Assembly (NCBI GenBank): GCA_964507025.1
Contig: CAZDOK010000002.1
Span: 186,001 to 250,000, forward strand
Direction of reading: 5' to 3'
DNA from: Amarobacter sp964507025
GTDB taxonomy: Bacteria > Chloroflexota > Dehalococcoidia > Tepidiformales > Tepidiformaceae
Length of the DNA: 64,000 nt
The first letter of the stretch is position 1. The number at the start of each line of letters is the position of its first letter. Positions 58,925 to 64,000 of this stretch are shown here, one piece after another. Below the pieces are notes generated by a model. The model ran no database searches and had not been told where the DNA came from. It worked only from the letters and a program-made list of their open reading frames with translations. The position numbers were made by a program, and so were the translations under genes.

Positions 58925-61900
58925 GTGAACGTCGTGTTCCTCACAGCGCCGAGCGCCGATGCGCAGCCGCTCGTCGAAGCGGCTGCGGCGAACGGTCACG
59001 CGGTGGCGCACTGCCACACACCGGCGGAAGCAGCCCGCGCGCTCCAGTCGGCGGGCGGTGGCGCGGCGGCCATGCTCGGCTTCGCCTCGCCGGAACTCGA
59101 TGAGCTTGTGAGCCTCCTCCGTCGAGAAGCCGGGCCCAGGACAACCGTCCTCGCCGCGGCAGGCAGTCTCCCCCACCAGCTCGAGGCCATCGCCGCTGGC
59201 GCCGACGACGTGTTCGATCCGGGCGACCCGGGTTCGCTCGCCACACGGCTGGCCGTCATTGAACGCCGTGCAACGCTGGCGCCTCCCGGACCCGCCGACA
59301 TGCTTGTGGCGAACGCTGCCGACGCCATCTACACGATCACGCTCGATGGGTACTTCACCTCGGGTAATCCCGCCGCCGAAGAGCTGACCGGCTACCCACT
59401 CTCCGAGCTCATCGGCACGCACATGTCACGCATCATCGCCCCCGAGCACCTCGACCGGATTGCGGACGAAATCCGCGCCAAGGTAGCGGGAGAGAAGCAG
59501 GCGACCTTCGTCGAGATCGACATCATCCGCGCCGACGGCGAACGGATTCCCATTGAAATCACCAGCCGGCTGTTTGTTCGAGACGGCGAGGTTGCCGGCA
59601 TCCAGGGCCTGGCTCGCGACCTGCGCGCTCGCCGGACACTGGAGCGGGATATCGCCTTCCGCGCCGAGCTCCTGGATAACGTCGAAGCCGCGACCTACGC
59701 CGGCGACATGGACGGCCGCGTCATCTACTGGAACTCCGCGGCCGCCGAGCTCTTTGGCTACACCGCCAGGGAGGCCCTTGGCGCGCACGTCGGCAAGCTC
59801 ATCGTGCCGCGCGAAGAGGGGAAACGGGCGGATCGCAACGTGGAAGAGCTGCGGGCCGGCCGCAAGGTCGTGGGCGAATACCTCCTCATGAAGAAGGACG
59901 GCTCCACCTTCCCCGCCCACGTCACCAACGCGCCCGTGTACCACGCCGATGGCTCCGTCGCGGCAATCGTCGCCATCTGCATCGACCTCACCGAGCGGCG
60001 GGCCCAGGAAGAGCGCCTGGCCGGGCTCGCGGCGATCGTCGAGTCTTCCAACGACGCGGTGATCCAGCACGACCTGGAAGGCCGCATCGTGAGCTGGAAC
60101 GCCGCGGCTGAGCGCATCTACGGCTACACCGCCGCAGAGGTCCTCGGCAAACACTTCTCCGTCCTGGCGCCCGAATCCGAACGGCACGAGGTCGAGGCCG
60201 TGCGCCAGCGCGTGCTCGCGGGATTCCGCGTCAGGGCACGCCCGAGTCAGCGCCTGAGGCGGGATGGTTCCATCGCCGATCTCAACATCGCCTTCTTCCC
60301 CGTCCACGCCGCCGACGGACGCATCACCGGCACGGCGACCGTCGCTCGCGATGTGACGGAGCAAGCCCGCGCCGACCAGGAGCGCCGGCGCCTGGCCGCA
60401 ATCGTCGAATCGGCCACCGAGGCCATCATCGGGCGCGACAACCAGCTCCGGGTGGTGAGCTGGAACGGCGCGGCCGAGCGCCTGTTCGGCTGGAGTCTTG
60501 AAGAGCTGGTGGGCTCCTTCGCCTGGGAAGTCGTCCCCGAAGACCTGGTGGAAGAGACCCGCGGGATGGCCGCCCGTCTGCGCGAAGGTCTGACCGTGGC
60601 AGCCGAAACCGAGCGGATTGACCGGGCCGGCCGGCGCTTTCCGGTCGAGTTGAACTCGTTCCCGGTCCGCGACGCCTCGGGCGCCGTTGTTGGCAGCGCC
60701 ACCTTCATCCGCGACATCAGGGAGAAGAAGTCCGCCGAGCAGGCGCTGGAGTCCGCCCGCGCGGCGGTCGCCGAAAGCGAGGCAATCCTCCAGGCCGTCT
60801 TCAACGGCACAAGCGAAACACTGTGGATGTGGGACCGCGACCTGCGGCTCATCACCGCCAATCGCGCGGCGGTCCAGCTGGCCGAATCGGTGCTCGGGCG
60901 CGTGCCCCGGGCGGGCGAGTCGATGGAACTCGACGTTGTGCCCGAATTGTGGCCGGGATTCCAGAAACACCATCGGCGTGCCCTCGACGGCGCGCCGTTC
61001 GTGATCGAGGCTCAACTGCCGCATCCGAACGGGGAGGCCAGCTGGTTCGAGTACGCCTACAACCCCGTACGTGACGAGGCGGGTACCGTCGTCGCTGTTG
61101 TGCTCGCGGGCCGCGACATCACGGCCAGGCGGCGGGCCGAGGCCGAGCGTCAGCAGATGGACGCGCGTTACCGCGCGATTGTCGACGGCACCTCCGATGG
61201 CCTCTTCATCCTCGATGTCGAAGGCGATGGGGCCGCGCGCGTCTTCCGCGTTGCGCTCATCAACCGGGCCTTCTCGAGAATGTCGGGCCTCGACCCGGAA
61301 AGAGTCGCCGGCAAACGGGTGGAGCAGATCTTCCGCGGAGCCGTTCTCGAAAACGCCTGCAACCGGTACGCGGCCGCCATCGCCAGCGGCGGCACCATCA
61401 CCTACGAAGAACCGTTAATCGTCAACCAGCCACGCTGGGTCGCCGTCACCATGACGGCCCTCTTCGAGCCAGGCGGCCGCTGCTACCGCATCGTCGGGAG
61501 CGCCCGCGACATCACCGAGCGCCGCCGTTCCCAGGAAACCGTCGAGCGCCTGGCCCGCATCATCGAATCGGCGAGCGACGCCGTGGTCAGCGCCGACACC
61601 GAGGGGCACATCGTCTACTGGAACCCCGCAGCCGAGCACATCTACGGCTACCCCGCCGCCGAAGTCCTCGGGAACCACTTCCGCATGCTGATGCCAGAGG
61701 ACGAAAGCGACGAAAGCGTCGCTCGCTGGGAGGCGGTGCTGGCGGGAGATACGACCTCGGTCCGGCGCGTGCGGCGCCGCCACAAGGCCGGGCACATCAT
61801 CGACCTCGATATCTCGTTGTTCCCGCTGCGCGACCTCGAGGGCAAGGTCATCGGCACGGCGAGCGTGGCCACCGACGTCACGGACAAGCTGCGTTACGAG

Positions 61901-63430
61901 CGCGAACTGCTCGAACGGGCGGCCGACCTCGAAGCCGTATTCGCGAGTTCGACCGAGGGCATCATCCTGTTCAAGCCCGACCTCCGCATCCAGTCGTTCA
62001 ACGATGCGGCGCGCAAGCTCATTCGCCGCCTGCACGGCGGCTACATGCAGGTCGCTGATTCAGCCCTTCAGTGGGTCTCGGAAACCGAACATCCGGCCTT
62101 TATCCGCAACTTCGAAATGGCGCTTGGAGGCCGGTCGTTCACATTCTCGCGCGAGGTCACCCCCCCGGGAGAGACGCTCTGGTGGGAGTTCACCTTCGGC
62201 CCGGTCCGCATGGCCGATGGCACCACCCGCGGCGTCGCGCTCGGCATCCGCGACATCACCGCGCGCAAGCGCACCGACGAAACGCTGCTCCAGGCCCAGA
62301 AGGCCGAATCGCTGGCCGTGCTGGCCGGTGGCATCGCCCACGACTTCAACAATCTGCTGGTCGGGATCCTCGGCAATGCAGGCCTGGCCCTCGCAGAGCT
62401 CGCGCCCACGTCTCCCGCGCGCCCCACCATCGAGGCCATCGAAACCGCGGGCCAGCGCGCGGCCGAGCTCGCCCGCCAGATGCTGGCGTACTCCGGCCGC
62501 GGCCGCTTCGTGGTCCAAAACGTCGACCTCAACAGCCTGGTGGAGGAGATGGCCCACCTCCTCCGCGTGTCGATCGGCAAAGGCGTGCGCCTCAACTACC
62601 AGTTCGAACGGGACCTCCCCCCGGTGGAGGGCGACGCCACCCAGCTGCGCCAGGTGGTCATGAACCTGGTGGTCAACGCCTCCGACGCTATCGGCGACGC
62701 CGAGGGTGTGGTCTCGATCACCACCCGGGTCATCGAGGCGAGCCGCCAGCTGCTGGCTGAAACCTACCTCTCGCCCAGCCTCCGCCCCGGGCCCTACGTC
62801 GCAATCGACGTGGCCGATACCGGCTCGGGCATGGACGCCGAGACGCTCAGCCGCATCTTCGATCCGTTCTTCACCACCAAGTTCACCGGCCGCGGGCTCG
62901 GCCTCGCCGCGGTGCTCGGCATCATGCGAGGCCACCGCGGCGCCATCAAGGTCGAAAGCGAGCCCGGCCGGGGCACCACCTTCCGGCTGCTCTTCCCCGC
63001 CGCCCGGGCAGATGAGGCGCCGGCGCCACGGGCCCCGGCCCAGCTCGCCTGGCGCGGCAGCGGCACTGTCCTTCTCGTCGATGACGAGCCCTCCGTCCGG
63101 GCCGTCACCGCGCGCGCCCTGCGCTCCTTCGGGTTCGATGTCCTCGAGGCCGCCGACGGCCTCGAGGGCGTCGAGACGTTCGAGACGAACCGCGAGAACA
63201 TCGTGTGCACGCTGCTCGATATCACTATGCCCCGCATGGGCGGCGAGGAAGCGCTCCACGCGATCCGGCGTATCGACCCCGCCGCGCGCGTCCTCCTCAT
63301 GAGCGGCTTCAGCGAGGACGAGGCAACCGGGAGGTTCGCGGGCCTGGGCATCACCGGGTTCGTGCAGAAGCCGTACGAGCTCTCCGCCCTGCGCGCCGCC
63401 ATGCAGGAAGCGCTCGCGGGCGCCGGGTGA
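58925..63430 (+). CDS. Hybrid sensor histidine kinase with eight PAS domains
   Basis: A 1501-residue cytosolic kinase with no membrane span. Residues 1-115 form a receiver-like domain (VNVVFLTAPSADAQPLV) without the acidic pocket. Eight PAS units follow, each starting with a sensor helix such as VESSNDAVIQHDLEGRIVSW. The dimerisation/phosphoacceptor site is GGIAHDFNNLL (His1139), then the ATPase (NLVVNASDAI; DTGSGMD; GRGLGLAAV) and a C-terminal receiver (LLVDDEPSVRAV; LLDITMPRMGG with the phospho-Asp near 1432; KPYE). The start at GTG 58925 is favoured by a GAGGAG; longer forms exist. The ligands are unknown. No effector gene is adjacent apart from ruvB. Confidence 0.88.
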   Translation: MNVVFLTAPSADAQPLVEAAAANGHAVAHCHTPAEAARALQSAGGGAAAMLGFASPELDELVSLLRREAGPRTTVLAAAGSLPHQLEAIAAGADDVFDPGDPGSLATRLAVIERRATLAPPGPADMLVANAADAIYTITLDGYFTSGNPAAEELTGYPLSELIGTHMSRIIAPEHLDRIADEIRAKVAGEKQATFVEIDIIRADGERIPIEITSRLFVRDGEVAGIQGLARDLRARRTLERDIAFRAELLDNVEAATYAGDMDGRVIYWNSAAAELFGYTAREALGAHVGKLIVPREEGKRADRNVEELRAGRKVVGEYLLMKKDGSTFPAHVTNAPVYHADGSVAAIVAICIDLTERRAQEERLAGLAAIVESSNDAVIQHDLEGRIVSWNAAAERIYGYTAAEVLGKHFSVLAPESERHEVEAVRQRVLAGFRVRARPSQRLRRDGSIADLNIAFFPVHAADGRITGTATVARDVTEQARADQERRRLAAIVESATEAIIGRDNQLRVVSWNGAAERLFGWSLEELVGSFAWEVVPEDLVEETRGMAARLREGLTVAAETERIDRAGRRFPVELNSFPVRDASGAVVGSATFIRDIREKKSAEQALESARAAVAESEAILQAVFNGTSETLWMWDRDLRLITANRAAVQLAESVLGRVPRAGESMELDVVPELWPGFQKHHRRALDGAPFVIEAQLPHPNGEASWFEYAYNPVRDEAGTVVAVVLAGRDITARRRAEAERQQMDARYRAIVDGTSDGLFILDVEGDGAARVFRVALINRAFSRMSGLDPERVAGKRVEQIFRGAVLENACNRYAAAIASGGTITYEEPLIVNQPRWVAVTMTALFEPGGRCYRIVGSARDITERRRSQETVERLARIIESASDAVVSADTEGHIVYWNPAAEHIYGYPAAEVLGNHFRMLMPEDESDESVARWEAVLAGDTTSVRRVRRRHKAGHIIDLDISLFPLRDLEGKVIGTASVATDVTDKLRYERELLERAADLEAVFASSTEGIILFKPDLRIQSFNDAARKLIRRLHGGYMQVADSALQWVSETEHPAFIRNFEMALGGRSFTFSREVTPPGETLWWEFTFGPVRMADGTTRGVALGIRDITARKRTDETLLQAQKAESLAVLAGGIAHDFNNLLVGILGNAGLALAELAPTSPARPTIEAIETAGQRAAELARQMLAYSGRGRFVVQNVDLNSLVEEMAHLLRVSIGKGVRLNYQFERDLPPVEGDATQLRQVVMNLVVNASDAIGDAEGVVSITTRVIEASRQLLAETYLSPSLRPGPYVAIDVADTGSGMDAETLSRIFDPFFTTKFTGRGLGLAAVLGIMRGHRGAIKVESEPGRGTTFRLLFPAARADEAPAPRAPAQLAWRGSGTVLLVDDEPSVRAVTARALRSFGFDVLEAADGLEGVETFETNRENIVCTLLDITMPRMGGEEALHAIRRIDPAARVLLMSGFSEDEATGRFAGLGITGFVQKPYELSALRAAMQEALAGAG

Positions 63431-63459
63431 CTCCGATTACGGCTAGAACATCTGTGCGC

Positions 63460-63465
63460 TATACT
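63460..63465 (+). promoter_or_regulatory. TATACT -10 box of ruvB, leaderless
   Basis: TATACT ends 6 nt before GTG 63472, without a Shine-Dalgarno, so the transcript should start at or next to the GTG. Confidence 0.45.
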
Positions 63466-63471
63466 CGGCCC

Positions 63472-64000
63472 GTGACCGAAGAGCGCCTTGTCGCCGCCAC
63501 CGTGATCGTCGAGGACGAGGCGGAACGCTCGCTCCGGCCACGGACCCTTGCCGAATTCCCCGGCCAGGACCGTACTAAAGCCAACCTCGCCATCGCCATC
63601 GAGGCCGCTAAACAGCGCGAGGAAGCGCTCGACCACCTCCTGCTCTACGGCCCGCCCGGCCTCGGCAAGACGACCCTCGCCAACATCGTCGCCAACGAGA
63701 TGGGAGTCGCCATCCGCACCACCTCCGGCCCGGCGATCGAACGCCCGGGCGACCTCGCGGCCATCCTCACCAACCTCAAAGAGCACGACATCCTCTTCAT
63801 CGACGAGATCCACCGCCTCTCGCGCTCGGTCGAGGAGATCCTCTACCCCGCGATGGAGGACTTCGCGCTCGACCTGGTCATCGGCAAGGGACCCGGGGCA
63901 CGCTCCGTCCGCCTCGCCATGCCGAACTTCACCCTGATCGGCGCGACCACTCGCTACGCCATGGTCAGCGCGCCGCTGCGCGATCGCTTCGGCTCGGTGT
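63472..64000 (+). CDS. ruvB: Holliday junction helicase RuvB, N-terminal part
   Basis: The first 176 residues of RuvB, cut by the window edge. It begins VTEERLVAAT and has SLRPRTLAEFPGQ (20-32), Walker A GPPGLGKTT (60-68), the Walker B DEIHRL (111-116) and the sensor GATTRYAMVSAPLRDRFGSV at the end. RuvB is the AAA+ motor that drives branch migration of Holliday junctions with RuvA. GTG start with a TATACT box 6 nt upstream. The rest of the gene lies beyond position 64000. Confidence 0.95.
   Translation, partial: MTEERLVAATVIVEDEAERSLRPRTLAEFPGQDRTKANLAIAIEAAKQREEALDHLLLYGPPGLGKTTLANIVANEMGVAIRTTSGPAIERPGDLAAILTNLKEHDILFIDEIHRLSRSVEEILYPAMEDFALDLVIGKGPGARSVRLAMPNFTLIGATTRYAMVSAPLRDRFGSV

Noticed and set aside
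1..64000. tRNA, rRNA, CRISPR, insertion sequence or phage genes
   Set aside because: No cloverleaf-like sequence, regular spaced repeats, transposase or integrase motif was seen by reading both strands; a tRNA scan could still find a weak one.

Overview
The window is high-GC bacterial chromosome with almost no free space. Gene content suggests a Chloroflexota relative, possibly Dehalococcoidia-like: a deazaflavin (F420)-type nitroreductase-family protein, proline/threonine-rich surface proteins, ECF transport and compact divergent or leaderless promoters. That placement is inference; there is no rRNA or marker gene beyond a partial ruvB. I saw no tRNA, rRNA, CRISPR array, insertion sequence or prophage.

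Layout. 0-5 kb: lipid-type metabolism (SDR, acyl-CoA ligase, MFS exporter). 5-7.1 kb: a small membrane protein, an F420-type oxidoreductase, and a two-gene unit encoding a putative secreted metallopeptidase like injection-system effectors plus a small partner. 7.2-10.7 kb: two divergent regulator/target pairs (MarR/cupin, HxlR/acyl-CoA dehydrogenase), each with a palindrome between the genes. 10.7-16.5 kb: DUF6448 protein, Crp/Fnr regulator with rhodanese, a secreted beta-domain protein, a small ORF split by an in-frame TGA, a GT-C-like membrane protein and GtrA. 16.7-24.2 kb: lipoprotein plus MacB-like ABC transporter, then two PLP aminotransferase-type enzymes. 24.2-25.3 kb: Hcp coupled to a frameshifted allene-oxide-cyclase-like secreted protein. 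25.5-36.9 kb: CPA antiporter with RCK, tyrosine phosphatase, a zinc-ribbon giant surface protein, transglutaminase-like lipoprotein, and a MobB-FmdE/MOSC molybdenum-cofactor pair.

36.9-42.6 kb is the most interesting block. An adenosylcobalamin riboswitch with its own terminator precedes five tightly packed or overlapping genes: a secreted alpha/alpha-barrel repeat protein, EcfT, a fused EcfA-EcfA ATPase, a secreted Cys-rich DUF4430-like protein and an ECF S component. The two secreted proteins look like the two domains of animal intrinsic factor/transcobalamin, here encoded separately. I infer a cobalamin (or cobamide) capture and ECF uptake system.

42.8-64 kb: phosphotransferase, GatD-like amidotransferase, a surface protein with a PSTGN tail, FAD oxidoreductase, GNAT, LOG-like protein, M16 peptidase, second Crp/Fnr regulator, tandem mini-paralogues, P-type ATPase with universal stress protein, KimA-like permease, an eight-PAS hybrid histidine kinase and the start of ruvB.

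Regulation. Four TGTG-N8-CAC(A/T) sites lie 57-72 nt before genes for membrane or secreted proteins, fitting the two Crp/Fnr regulators in the window. Two of these promoters share a longer composite element at an identical 67-nt distance.
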